30,198 nucleotides of DNA. Origin: Zygnema circumcarinatum (taxonomy: Eukaryota > Streptophyta > Zygnematophyceae > Zygnematales > Zygnemataceae). Position numbers and translations under genes: made by a program. The DNA lies in assembly GCA_037447605.1 (NCBI GenBank), contig CM074818.1, positions 2,140,796 through 2,170,993 of the forward strand, read 5' to 3'. Below the pieces are notes generated by a model. That model made no database searches. It saw only the letters and a program-made list of their open reading frames with translations, and was not told where the DNA came from. Below are positions 11,087-21,471 of the stretch, piece after piece. Every line of letters begins with the position of its first letter. Position 1 is the stretch's first letter.

Positions 11087-14000
11087 TCCCACACTCTCTC
11101 CTCTCTCTCTCCCCCTCTCCTCCTCCCTTACAATCCTCCCAAACCCAGGACCCCTGTTCAAACTTTTCCGGGAGAACCGATGTAAAGAAGCATATACACA
11201 TATAAAAGGAGCGGCTCTAAAATCCAATCCCTTTCCTATCTGACAGCCTGAGCAGGGATTGAGCAAAATTATGTTTTAATATTCCTTCAGGAGTTGAACT
11301 CTGAAGTTGCACTCTGAAGTTTCAGGCGGGATCTACTCATACCTCATAAGAAACTGCCTTTTGTCGTCCATGTAGAAGCCCAAAAAAACTATTGCAAAAT
11401 GTAGACCTCCAATCTCCCCTCTCCATGAAAAAATATGCACGAAGCTTAGTCAAAATCTTGGTTAATCCGCAGACCTTGATGGCAACTTCTCGGTGAAGTA
11501 TGCTCAGCCATTGGTGCCTGGCCGGCCACAAATGGAGAGAATTTTATTTAAAAGGAGGGACAAAGGAGAGGGAGAAGGAGAGAGGCGGAGGGGGGAAGGG
11601 TGGGGGGGGAGGGGAGGGGAGGGAAGGGGATGGGATGGGGAGAGGAGTGAGCGAGAAAGAGAGGGGTGGGATGGAGGGAGAGGGGAGGGATAGATGGATA
11701 GAGAAAGAGCGAGAGGGAGGTAGAGAGAACGAGAAAAAGAGATTTCAAGGAGGGGAAAGAGCGGTGCTGTCACGTACCAGATTTGTATCTCCTTCACTAT
11801 GCAAATATCAATGACCAGCGAAAGAGGAGCATCTCTCGATGCTGATGGAGGTGGCAGTATTTCAAATTCTGCTTCTCTTTTCCTTTGTAGCTTTAAAAGC
11901 CCTGAAAGCCACTTTTCCGAACACTCAAATCCTTCAAATCCCTTCAAATCCTTAGAATTATCCCTTCTTCTTTCATCTCCTCCAGACTGCAAACTTGCTG
12001 TAGATTCAAACGACCCTGTGATCCGTTCAATATTGGCATTTTCTGGGCCTTCCTCTCTCTGACCTCCTCTATCACCTCCTCTCTCGCCCTTCCTCGCGTA
12101 TCTCTCCTCTTTCCTCTTTCTCTCTTTTGTTTCCGTATGCTCCTCACTGACTGCCATGCCTAGCTTTTCAACCAACTGATTTAGAGGCCCCATTCTTGTC
12201 TCGTGCAGTCTCTTTCTCTCCTCCTTTAGTCGGTCAAGACTCAAGTTGCGGAAGCGGAAGGGTGTGCCAAATTTTGGCTCCAGAAAATTTGCAGTAGTCA
12301 AGGGCTCTTCTAGGAGAAATGTTCCCAATGTTGCCACATATTTTGCCACTTCAAATTTACTATCCAACTCCTTGAGAGCTTCTAATTGTTCTCCTGCCAG
12401 CTGCAGGGGTTGCTGAATACATTCCAAAAAGCAGGGCAACTTTAACTCCTGCTTAGCGAAAAAAAATTGAATATGTATGAGAGTATGTCAAAGTGAGCAT
12501 TCCTTTCTGACACAGATAGGAGGAAAATTTTGGCAATGTTCCGCAGAACTTTCTTTCTGACATGCTTGAATAGAAATCAAAATTCATCAGCGAACTCTTT
12601 TTCTCTCGAAGTTAATGAAACCTTAAGCTACTTCCACGAGTTGAGTAAATAGGGATGTAATATTCACTTATCCTAAACGAGAACGTACCTTCCTTTCTCC
12701 ATCTCCTCCTTCAATTGAACCGAACTCAACAAAAAACTCTTTGAATGGATCCTGAACCCGTTCCTGAAGTAGAAAGTTCCGCAGAAACGAAAACAAAGGA
12801 GCGCATGACTTTATGAAAAGGAATCGTAGCAAGCCTTCCTCATGAGGTCCTGCTCCCTGCATACTCAGAAGTCCCACTTCCAGACAGTAAATCATCGTTC
12901 TGTTCCTGTACATCCCTCCTCTCAGCACGTCTCTTCCTCTCTTCTGTCAGTCTCCGTCTCTGTCTCTGTCTGTCTATCTCTCTCCGACTCTCTGTCTCTC
13001 TCGCTGTCTCTCTGTCTCTGTCTCTGTCTCTGTCTCTCTCCCACCTCTCCTACCCACACTCAGATTACAAGGCCATTCCGAAAAATGAAAGCGGAAACCG
13101 CTAAAGCACAAAAAATATAAATGAAGTATCTTATAAAGGGGAAGAATATCTTACGTCTAGTAGACTATACAAATGTGATAGCAAGTCAACACCCCTTGGA
13201 AACAACTCCCACCGTTTCCTCGCTTCCACATAGTAATCCCCTGCTTTTCCGTCTCCACTTAATCCACTTTCACTGCTTGACGAAGAAGAACACCAGCAAA
13301 TCTCTGCCAAAAAATTCAACTTATTTGCTAATTCATGAGTGCGATTCTTCATCCCTAACAGTGTTTTGTTTTTTCTTGCGTTTTGCTGCTCTGATCTCGA
13401 AGGCCGCCTCTCAATACATGGGTATGGGTATCCTCCTTGACCAACTCCTTGGTAAGAATTTGTGGTTTGAATAGGTGGCTCAACGCAAGACCTTTCAGTT
13501 CCACCATCCAACCGAGCTTCAGTACTGTAATTATTGGAAAACGCTCGGTCTGCCTGCATACCTCTCGCCATTGTCTTCAACATTTTCGAATGCTCACTAC
13601 ATAAAGCCATCACTGCGGAACAAAATGCTTCATTGACAAGTCCTCTAACTCTCTGTTTTTTTTCTCTCACTTCCTTAATGCTCTCATCACTATCTTTTGC
13701 TTCTGCCTCATCGTCGGTATCAATCCACCAATCCTCATCATCTTCGGGTATTTCATCGTCACTTTCGTCTTCATTCGACAAGCGAGAATGCGAGGTTTCA
13801 TGTTTTAAGGTTTCATGCTCCTCGCCTTTTAGAAATTCCACAAACCGTTCTATCCGTAATCGCAGTCTTCCAACTTCCTCCAAAGAAGAAAGGAGGCTCT
13901 TAGTAGTACCAGCAGACAAACCCTTCACGCGCACCTCATGCTGCATATCCCTTCCAGAACGTAAACCATCAGAACTCAATTCTGATGGCAAAGTTCTTGC

Positions 14001-15431
14001 AGAATATGAACGCTCATCAGGATGCAGAAATTGCCCTGGAAATCCATGAATAGCTTTCTGGGCCTCCTTCAGTAACGCCGCCTCCTGCAAAGTACAGAAC
14101 AGACATCTTTTTGCTTGATTTGATTTGGTTTGATTTGATTCAAGCCTTGCAGTGCCGAATTTGATCAATGAGATTCTAAAAATTGCTTTCTTTAACTTCG
14201 GAAGTTTTATAGAAAAGCTATGAAAACTAAATTAAAAACTGGGGACTCCTTAAAGTGACCTATCGTTTTAGAAATTCAAAACTTCAAATATATTCCATTT
14301 TCCATTTCAAGTTCTGAACCTATGTTTCGACAGATATGGGCTAAGATGAGACACACAAATCCCTACATTTCGGATGCTGGCTCACTTTCGTTCTGCTTGA
14401 TGAAAGAATCTTCCTCCTCCGCTCAGATCATTGCAAAAGCAAAACGAGGTTCATTTAATCACTGACTGACTAACTGACTAACTGACTAACTGACGATCGC
14501 TGACTGACTAACTGACTAACTAACCTCCACAACAAGAGGTCGTCGATTCATCCCATCATACATCTCTTGCAGACGGCGCTCAAAAGTGCTTTGCTCGGAA
14601 GACGACGGCAGACTCGCCTCATTTTCCACTTGCAAGTTAGGAGGAGCCTGCAGGAGTCAAAACAGTGGTAGACAGAAGGTTGCAAGTTGAGAATGTTTCG
14701 AAACGCAGCACAGCTTACAACCATTGATTCATTAAAGGAGAGATTTGGAAGGCGCCAAAGCATTTGCATGGCACATAGCTTCTAAGAAATTTTCTTTTCG
14801 GACTTAGCTTGGGAGACCTGGCTGAATAGTGTTTGCTTTCAAGCAAAAAACAGATTTGACGTACATTTTGATCGCTTGCTTTCCCATACGAGAGAGAGAG
14901 GGGGAGAGATAGAGAGAGAGAGAGAGAGGTGGGAGGGTCTCACATCATTGCGGAATTCCTTTGAAACCGTCCGTGGAAACCACAGCCCTATCAACTGCAA
15001 AACGGGAAGGTTTTGAACATTTCCATCCTCTTTGAAAGCATCTGAACTTGGTTCAGACCAATGTGTATTGGATATGTCAATGTTGGGTCTACATTTTGAA
15101 TCTGCACCTCCAAAACAGCAAAAAACGAACTAGAAAAACAATCATTCTTGTCATTTTTTAATTTGACATTTTTCATCTTTCCATAAAATGCAAATGAAAA
15201 TGAGAACATTGTGTCAAACATGCCATATTCATTGAATAATCTGAAGAAAACAACGATTACAATTCAAACAATAGCAGCTTCCACAACAAAAAACTTACAA
15301 TAACTGAACCAAGAATCGTCTTCTTCACATCCTGCACCTATTTTTTTCCATGCGGTTTCTTCGTCACTCGTGCCATAGTTGAAATAAGTTCCGGATTTAA
15401 AGGCCTCTCCAATCTCCTGGAATCTCAGCAT
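8040..15431 (-). CDS. Gamma-tubulin complex component, GCP5-like
   Basis: Fourteen exons, transcribed right to left: 15431-15299, 15101-14944, 14647-14525, 14084-13155, 12856-12689, 12448-11778, 11517-11343, 10992-10782, 10518-10355, 9942-9776, 9621-9525, 9044-8992, 8832-8691 and 8177-8040. Phases chain to 1109 codons plus TGA. GCP hallmarks in order: LLKEAQKAIHGFPGQFL (about 142-158), GLVNEAFCSAVMALCSEH, VQDPFKEFFVEF (about 482), LPCFLECIQQPLQLAGEQL, LRAYFFMERGDW, LQLQYNVDFPLS followed by LLRIKYAGWAL (GRIP2 start, about 870-900), RYKMVQLVAAVEKFLHFQLL, and the end INSNKYYF like the family's LDFNxYY. It should bind gamma-tubulin and help nucleate microtubules. The length, the DDSW near residue 38 and IKYAGWAL suggest GCP5, but GCP4 or GCP6 are possible. 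Exon 4 has an acidic insert (about 242-272). An in-frame ATG at 15485 would add 18 residues. Confidence 0.9.
9948..10314 (+). repeat. Interstitial telomeric array (CCCTAA)n inside an intron
   Basis: About 60 copies of CCCTAA on the given strand, that is TTAGGG on the coding strand of the gamma-tubulin complex gene. Variants cluster: three CCCTAT units near 10066-10080, AAGCCTAACACTAAC twice 78 bases apart, and CCCAGCCCTAGTCCTAG at the right end. It fills most of the 412-base intron 9943-10354. Frames across it give Pro-Asn or Val-Arg repeats and are not genes. Confidence 0.97.
11022..11135 (+). repeat. CT tract in gamma-tubulin complex gene intron
   Basis: (CT)n on the given strand, so GA on the coding strand, within intron 10993-11342. 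It therefore cannot be the polypyrimidine tract for that intron, unlike the CT tracts in the + strand genes. Confidence 0.85.
11553..11760 (+). repeat. GA/GGGGA-rich tract in gamma-tubulin complex gene intron
   Basis: GGGGAGGGGAGGGG and GAGAAAGAG runs inside intron 11518-11777. On the coding strand this is pyrimidine-rich and leads toward the acceptor of the 11517-11343 exon. Confidence 0.8.
14461..14524 (+). repeat. TGACTAAC octamer microsatellite at a splice donor
   Basis: About seven copies of the 8-base unit TGACTAAC, interrupted once by GACGATCGC. On the coding (minus) strand it reads GTTAGTCA. The first copy supplies the GTTAGT donor right after the exon ending at 14525. Confidence 0.88.
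14888..14937 (+). repeat. GA microsatellite in gamma-tubulin complex gene intron
   Basis: GAGAGAGAG runs next to the donor of the 15101-14944 exon. On the coding strand this is a CT tract directly after the GTGAGA donor. Confidence 0.8.
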
Positions 15432-15633
15432 CCTGCAGCTGCGCTGCTGCTCTTGCTTCCCTCCTTCTACCACAACCCTTCCCATACATCATCCCTCCGT
15501 TCTTCCAATATTCCCCTCCTCTCCTCTCCTTTCATCTCCATTCTCTGTTGCAAATAAGGGGGAGAAGGACGGGAGAGGTAGGGAAGAGGGAAAGAGGGAG
15601 AGGGAGATATAAGAGAGAGGGAGAGCAAAGAGG

Positions 15634-15669
<36 letters not shown>

Positions 15670-15719
15670 GGTGGGAGGGAGGGAAAGACCACCTTTCAAA
15701 CTTTGGTTTGCTGGAAGCT

Positions 15720-15823
15720 CCAACGTACCTTTTGTACCCTCGATGTACGATCTCGTACAACTTCGTACGATGTCGTACGGTTCATTGCAAGAAAAGTTTT
15801 CCTTCCGTACGTCCGTATCAAAA
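15720..15823. repeat. Cluster of GTACG/CGTAC words
   Basis: GTACGATCTCGTAC, then CGTACGATGTCGTACGG, then CCGTACGTCCGTAT within about 100 bases. Each is partly self-complementary. It is distinct from the neighbouring TCATGACC cluster. Confidence 0.7.
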
Positions 15824-15839
15824 CATGGGGTTGGTAAAG

Positions 15840-16125
15840 GATGGAGGTCATGGAAATTCATGACATGGGTCATGGGCTCATGGCCTGCGATCATATCTCA
15901 TGACCTCTCATTAACCCGGTCATGACCTCTTGTTGGCCTATTGTTTCTTGGGGTTAACATGAATGTAAAGGGAGACGGAGTTGAGTGAAAGGGAGAGGAG
16001 AGGGGGGGAGTGACTCATGATCTTGGTCATGAACTGGGTCACGATTGGTCATGGCATTCTTTGTTATGGACTCATGAGTCATGACCCGAGGTCATGGTCA
16101 TGACCTCGACACCATGACCTCCGCT
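15840..16125. repeat. Cluster of TCATGACC/GGTCATGA motifs
   Basis: About 14 copies of a near-palindromic word around GGTCATGACC in both orientations (for example CTCATGACCTC, CGGTCATGACCTC, GGTCATGGTCATGACCTC), in two groups split by a GA-rich stretch at 15965-16010. The spacing is irregular, unlike a tandem satellite. Confidence 0.85.
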
Positions 16126-16450
16126 ATAGGTACAATATTCGGTACGGTATTGTGAACTCTGGACCTAACCCTAATTTCGCCTCCTCTCTCCTATTCGATC
16201 TGCGGGAGCTCTCCTCCCTTCCCTCCCACCTCTCTCCTTTCTCTCTCTATCCCTCACTTCCTCTTCTCTTTCCCTTATCTCCCGTCCCGACCCATCAATT
16301 CAAACCCTAATTTTCTCTCGTCATCACACCTGTCAGACCCTGCCCTTTTACTCACCCTTTGGAACCTTTAATTCCAAAAGCCTCCACGCGAGATAGAAAG
16401 ACATATCCACCGAGAGGCACAGAGAGAGAGAGAGAGAGAGAGATAGAGAG

Positions 16451-17738
16451 ATGGGTGTGGACGCGGCAGAGCTGTCTACGCTGGGCGGCATTGCCACAGT
16501 TTCCATTCTGCACTCGTTCATTCCCACGCATTGGTTGCCCTTCTCAATCGTCGGCCGCGCCCAGAACTGGACCATCACTCAGACCCTTATCATCAGTACG
16601 TTTCTCATGAATTTTTTTTTTTTTTTGTTTTTGGGGTGTTTGTTGCGGTAGAGATCTTGCGTTGAATCCCTTTGTTTTTTATTTCTTATTTATTCTCAGT
16701 ACGTTTTTCAATTTTTTTATAGAAAAATTAGAAAGAAAATTCAAAATGTTGAGGATCCGTAGCATTGTAAAGTCAGTGAGGCACTCCAGGACGGAGAGAG
16801 GGAGAGAAGAAGAGAGGATGGGTGAGGGAAGTAGAGAGAGGGGGTCTAGAGAGACTGTGGGATAGAGAAGCGGGAGACGGGGGGAGGGGGGGGGAGAGTG
16901 GCAGAGGGATACAACGAGAGAGGAGGGAAACAGAGAGGGAGAGGGATTATTTCAATTGTTTCTAACCTTCTTTCCATTATAATTAAGTTCCGCCCACAAA
17001 AAAACAACTTTTTCTTTTGCCTGCCTTCTTATACACCCTTTTCTAACACCTTCATATCCTCGCCCATCTCTTCCTCCCCCTTTTTCCCACTCTCCCTCTT
17101 TTTCTCCCTGGTCCCCTCCTCCCTCCCTTCTCGCTCTCTCTCTTCCCCCCCTCCCTCCCTCTCGCTCTCTTTCTTCCCCCCCCCCTCCACCCCCACCTTC
17201 AGCTGCTCTTGGAGCCGTCGGCCATGTCATTTCCACCTCCCTTCTCGGCTTTACAGCCGTCACTATGGCTCACACCCTAGCGGGAGAGGAGACAGTCAAC
17301 AACATAGCTTCCCTCCTCCTCGTCTTCCTCGGAGCCTCCTACATAGTCCTTTTCATGATTGGAAAAGGCGGCCATTTCCATGCTCACAGTCACGGGGGAA
17401 GCATGGATAAGATGGCTGTTGCGGGCCTCATATTGGTCCCTGTCCTCTCTCCCTGCGCTACCACTCTCCCTGTCTTCTTAGCTGTAGGGGACTCAGGAAA
17501 GGGAGCCATGCTATTGGCTGTGGTGGTGCTTCTGATCTCCACCACCACAGTCATGACCTCGCTGGTAGCCCTCTCATTCTACGGAACGGCGCAACTGAAG
17601 TTTCATTGGATAGAAAAATACGATAAGTTGCTGGTGGGGTCGGTGCTCTGCATTGTCGGAATCATGACGCACTTGTTCCATCATCATGACCACGGGAGCT
17701 TTGAGGATGTGCACTTGAAAGGAGGGCATGTACACTAG
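16451..17738 (+). CDS. NicO/RcnA-like metal transport family membrane protein
   Basis: Two exons, 16451-16595 and 17203-17738, join in phase 1 to 226 codons plus TAG. The first helix carries HSFIPTHWLPFSIVGRAQNW (His21, Pro25, His27) and the next has GAVGHVISTSLLG (His56). This His/Pro pattern with GRA..W resembles the bacterial NicO/RcnA nickel-cobalt exporter family and its plant relatives. A His-rich loop (GGHFHAHSHGG, about 104-114) and a His-rich tail (HLFHHHDHG, then HLKGGHVH) suit metal binding. I count about six hydrophobic segments. The protein is short for an RcnA protein, so the annotation is by resemblance, and the metal and direction of transport are inferred. The start is the first ATG after a GA-repeat leader. 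Its intron ends in a long C/T tract and CAG. Confidence 0.75.
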
Positions 17739-17789
17739 GGAGGGAGGGAGGGAGGAAGGGAGAGAGAGAGGGAGAGGGTGAGGGGGGGG

Positions 17790-18165
17790 GAGTGGAAAGC
17801 GAGGGAGGGAGAGAGGGAGAGAGAGAGAGGGGGGGTTGAATGAGCGAGGGAGGGTGAAAGTGAAGGAGAGTGATGGAGTCGTAGCTTTGAAACCACGAGG
17901 ATGTATGCTCCAGAGTTTTAGGGTTTCGCTTGTTTGGGAGGGCGTTGTCCCTACTCTTTGGAAAGCGAGGGAGGGAGAGAGGGAGGGAGAGAGAGGAAAG
18001 CGAGGGAGGGAGAGAGGGAGAGAGAGAGAGAGAGAGGGGGGGGTTGAATGAGCGAGGGAGGGTGAAAGTGAAGGAGAGTGATGGAGTCGTAGCTTTGAAA
18101 CCACGAGGATGTATGCTCCAGAGTTTTAGGGTTTCGCTTGTTTGGGAGGGCGTTGTCCCTACTCT
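17790..18165 (+). repeat. Tandem duplication, period about 209 bases
   Basis: A segment of about 130 bases starting GGGGGGTTGAATGAGCG and ending GGGCGTTGTCCCTACTCTT occurs at about 17828-17956 and again at about 18037-18165, essentially identical. Each copy is preceded by GGAAAGCGAGGGAGGGAGAG repeats. Both copies contain TTTTAGGGTTTCGC. Confidence 0.9.
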
Positions 18166-18499
18166 TCTTATTTTTTTCAAGATAAGTAACAAGTCGGTTA
18201 AGGAATCATAGAGCCTTTGGTCAACTATGTCAAAGTGGCTAAATTAAAAGTGATTTACCACGTTGTCACTATCTTAACATTTGATATTTTTTTGAAACGT
18301 TGTATTTGCATTTATTCTCAATGTAATACAAAGTTTCGATTTGGCTTTTTATTTGCCATGATTTGGATGGATGGACGGATGTCATCATTTCACAGGCAAA
18401 CAGGTTTGTGCCTCGACGTCTAGTTTTCACCCTTTGGCCTCGCCTCCCGTCCCGGCTCCTGCGGCGTCTCTACTCCACATCCCCCTCTCTCTCCCGCTC

Positions 18500-18531
<32 letters not shown>

Positions 18532-18659
18532 GCTCTTCCGCTCCGCTCCTCATCTTCCTCACCCTTTTTCACACCTCTCTCCGTCCCTCCTTCACTGAAC
18601 TCCGTTCCAACCCGACAAGCAGCCGTCCTTCACCAAAAGATTACCACTATCTTGAACTA

Positions 18660-18681
18660 GAAAAAGGAGAGAAAGGGGAGA

Positions 18682-18725
<44 letters not shown>

Positions 18726-18780
18726 AGAAGGGAAAGGGGAAGGGGGAGGGGGAGGGGGAGGGGGGAGGGGCAAAAAGGGG
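18660..18780 (+). repeat. GA then GGGGGA tract
   Basis: (GA)n passes into GGGGGAGGGGGAGGGGGA, a G-run pattern able to form quadruplexes on the given strand. Confidence 0.8.
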
Positions 18781-19043
18781 GATGTGGGGGGATAGAGAGA
18801 GCAGGCTTCTTAATCCTGAATGAATTCATGCGCTCCTCTGACAAAAGCGTCTCCACCCAATGTAATTGAGTCATTTGAATCATTATAATTCCGCTACAGT
18901 ACCAGCATTTGAGATCAGAAAGGCCTCTACAACCTAAGCTTTGACTAACCGTAATCTGACATAGAGGAGCTGTTTCACCAACCCGCAGTAATACAAACAC
19001 GGTTGAATACTTTTGATACCGCTTACATTTAGAAGTTGATACT

Positions 19044-21027
19044 TTACTTGGATCGGCCCCTGTCCGAGTGGAACGCTCCTGAGATCCCATCTTTAACAGC
19101 TTTTCCAGCTCGAGCCATATTCAAGTAGCAGCGCCGACTTATCAGCCCAGCTGACTTTATAAACCTGCAACATGATCACATTCAAAGTGACCGTATCTGC
19201 TTAGACGATAGCAGAGTAGACTCCCTCCTCTCTCCTTCCGCTCCCCCTCTCTCCTCCCCCTCCCCCTCTCCCATTTGTATCACTCAAACACGCAAAGCCT
19301 GGGCTCCGGGAGGACCAATTTATGAATTACCATAGAAGTCGCTGAAAAGGGTATTTGTAAATCACCTGCCAGCGAACTCGTCCTGCGAAACACCGGCAAT
19401 GCCTCCAAGAGGTCGGAATGTTCCAGACTGTGGAGGCCGAATTGGAGAATTTTGACCTGCTGAAGGGCATCCGAAATTCCACATGTATCTAATCATCAGC
19501 GAGGCAACAACAATGGGTCTGTTAAAAAGTAATTACTTATTGAATTTCAGTTATCTGGTTGAAACTTCAGCTGAACCTTTATAAAAAGTCGACATAAATC
19601 ACAAAACATCAAACGAAAGCCAAAACGAGGCATATACTTTGCCTACTCCTCTTCCCAAGCCGCCTTACCTGCAACCTCGTTATCTGCAGCCTCTATGGGC
19701 TCCGGAGAAGCGCCTGCACTCTGCCCCCTTGGAGAAGGTGAGCCTGCTTGCTTGCCCTCCATTCTATCTGCAAGAATCTGCAGTCCCAAGATCACATCGA
19801 CCAACAGGTCAGTATATCAGTAACCGTCTACTTCTCTCAAAGCCCCAAAAGGGAAAGCAGCGATTACAGTCTCTCTCTCTCCCTCATCCTTTCCCTCCCT
19901 CGCTCCCCCACTCTCTGCCCCCCTCCCCTTCCCCCTTCCCTTCACCCTCGCCGTCCCCCTCCCCCGTCCGCCCTCCCCTTCCCCTCCCCATCTCCCTCAC
20001 TCTCTCTCTCACACACACAGCATCACAGCAGAAAAGCCCGCTTGGAATAATGCAAAAAACCTGAAAGAAATAAGTTCAAGTTTAAAGCAAACTGTACGTA
20101 GCTTCTTCCAAGTCTGTCTGTCTCACCTCGATGCCCTGGCAAAGGGGAAGAGTTCCTGCAGTACTGTTTGCCTCAGTTGGCGAGCCTGTTGGGTTAGAAT
20201 TTCTGTAAAGGGAATAGCCTATACATGCATATTTGAAGTCTGCGAGACGGCGGCATTCCTTCTCAGCAGCAGACTCTCCTCTACGCAGGGGAGTGCCACC
20301 TGTCACAAGGAAAGCAATGAGAGAAAAAGCAATAAGCATCTTAATTTGTGATAGATTTTCCTTGTCCAACATAATGCGTTGTGCTGAGATGTCTAAACGA
20401 GCTCAGCTCAAGGGGAATAAACTGAGGAAGCCAGCAAACTGACTGCACTTTGGAAAGATTTCATTTTGATGCCGGTAAACAACAAGGGGGTGGGGGGTGG
20501 GGGGTGGGGGGTGGTTCAGACTTGGCTTGATTTATAGTGTCCAGGGTCAGAGCCCATAGCAAGCAAATCCTGATTCCATAATGTGAACCCAAGTCTGAAA
20601 TCCCATCATGTAGACTTAAACGAGCAGCTTATATGATAATTCACTTGGTTTCAATCATCGAAAACGGCTCATCATTACCTGGGACGTTTTCTGTCTGGCG
20701 AACTCCAATACACACCGGATTCCGACCGTTCTCTTTTAGACGCTGAGAGAATATCAAGCAGCCCTTGCAGCTGCTTGCTGTTCCGCTTTCCCCACCATTA
20801 CTTTTGCTGCTGTTGCGTTGCTCGCTCCCTGCATCTGCATTATCTCTTCTCTCTTCCCTCCTCCTTTCGTCCACATCTTCATCAGGAAAGCCCCCAATAC
20901 TTCTCCTGCTCTCCCGCAAGCTGCTACCATCGACTGCTTCTCCTCCCAAAGGGGCTCTTCTGTCATGCATGACTCGCTCTCCGACCGCAGAACCTGATGA
21001 GTCTACTCCTACCTCCTGTTCAAGCAT
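19044..21027 (-). CDS. Unrecognised Cys-containing protein, 280 residues
   Basis: Exons 21027-20679, 20299-20127, 19777-19669, 19456-19366 and 19164-19044 join in phase (1, 0, 1, 2) to 280 codons plus TAA. I do not recognise the family. Two parts look like a conserved core: [20 protein letters not shown] followed by CIGV (about residues 86-109), and [20 protein letters not shown] (about 131-150) followed by [14 protein letters not shown]. The Cys residues (C-x2-C, then single Cys) could bind metal or form disulfides. The N-terminal part is charged and low in complexity; the region after the second block is Pro/Ser/Gly-rich. The last exon is a basic tail ([16 protein letters not shown]). There is no clear signal peptide or membrane helix. 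ATG 21027 is the first in frame; the frame stays open upstream through a (GA)58 tract encoding Arg-Glu repeats, which I treat as leader. Confidence 0.72.
20484..20514 (+). repeat. GGGGTGG minisatellite in an intron
   Basis: Four units of GGGGGTGG/GGGGTGG in the 20300-20678 intron of the unknown gene. On the given strand the G runs could form a quadruplex; the coding strand is C-rich. Confidence 0.85.
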
Positions 21028-21097
21028 ATTTCTTTCCTCGCTCACTCTCTCCCACTTTATTTTTCTCTCTCTCTCACTCTCTCTCCTCTCTCCCCAC

Positions 21098-21222
<125 letters not shown>

Positions 21223-21471
21223 CTTTCCTTCTTTTCCCTTCACTCTTAACCCTAACCCTAATCTCGTCCTTCGTCTTCTCCCAGCATGATCCTCACATAT
21301 TCCAAACAAACGATTTCTGAATCATAATGTATCCGGCGCCTGAATGAATATCCTCTCCATCATCCTGCTCACATGTCATTTCTGCATTACATTATGATCT
21401 GTTGTTCTGAGCTTGCGGGTCTCACAGCTCCAAATCTTCACGACCCGTACATCTGCCGCACGTCCTGCCAA

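Larger units (their letters stand above)
15432..16450. promoter_or_regulatory. Shared upstream region of two divergent genes
   Basis: This kilobase separates the start of the gamma-tubulin complex gene (minus) from the NicO-like gene (plus) and must hold both promoters and 5' leaders. It has CT/GA tracts (15500-15670), a CGTACG-rich stretch, a dense TCATGACC cluster and a CT-rich stretch with AAACCCTAATTT (about 16302), which resembles the plant telo-box. The + strand leader ends in about ten GA units immediately before ATG 16451. No TATA box is clear. Confidence 0.55.
17739..19043. other. Gap between convergent genes
   Basis: It holds the 3' ends of the NicO-like gene and of the unknown gene on the other strand. 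Contents: the duplicated GA/unique segment (17790-18165), an AT-rich stretch (18170-18360), a CT tract (18480-18535), a GA/G-rich tract (18660-18780) and a short unique stretch. A + frame from 18363 looks Arg/Leu-rich before it runs into the CT tract. I do not regard it as a gene. Confidence 0.55.

Noticed and set aside
14381-14830. Separate small gene in the minus frame 14548-14769
   Set aside because: It overlaps, in another frame, the gamma-tubulin complex exon 14647-14525, which is in phase with its neighbours.
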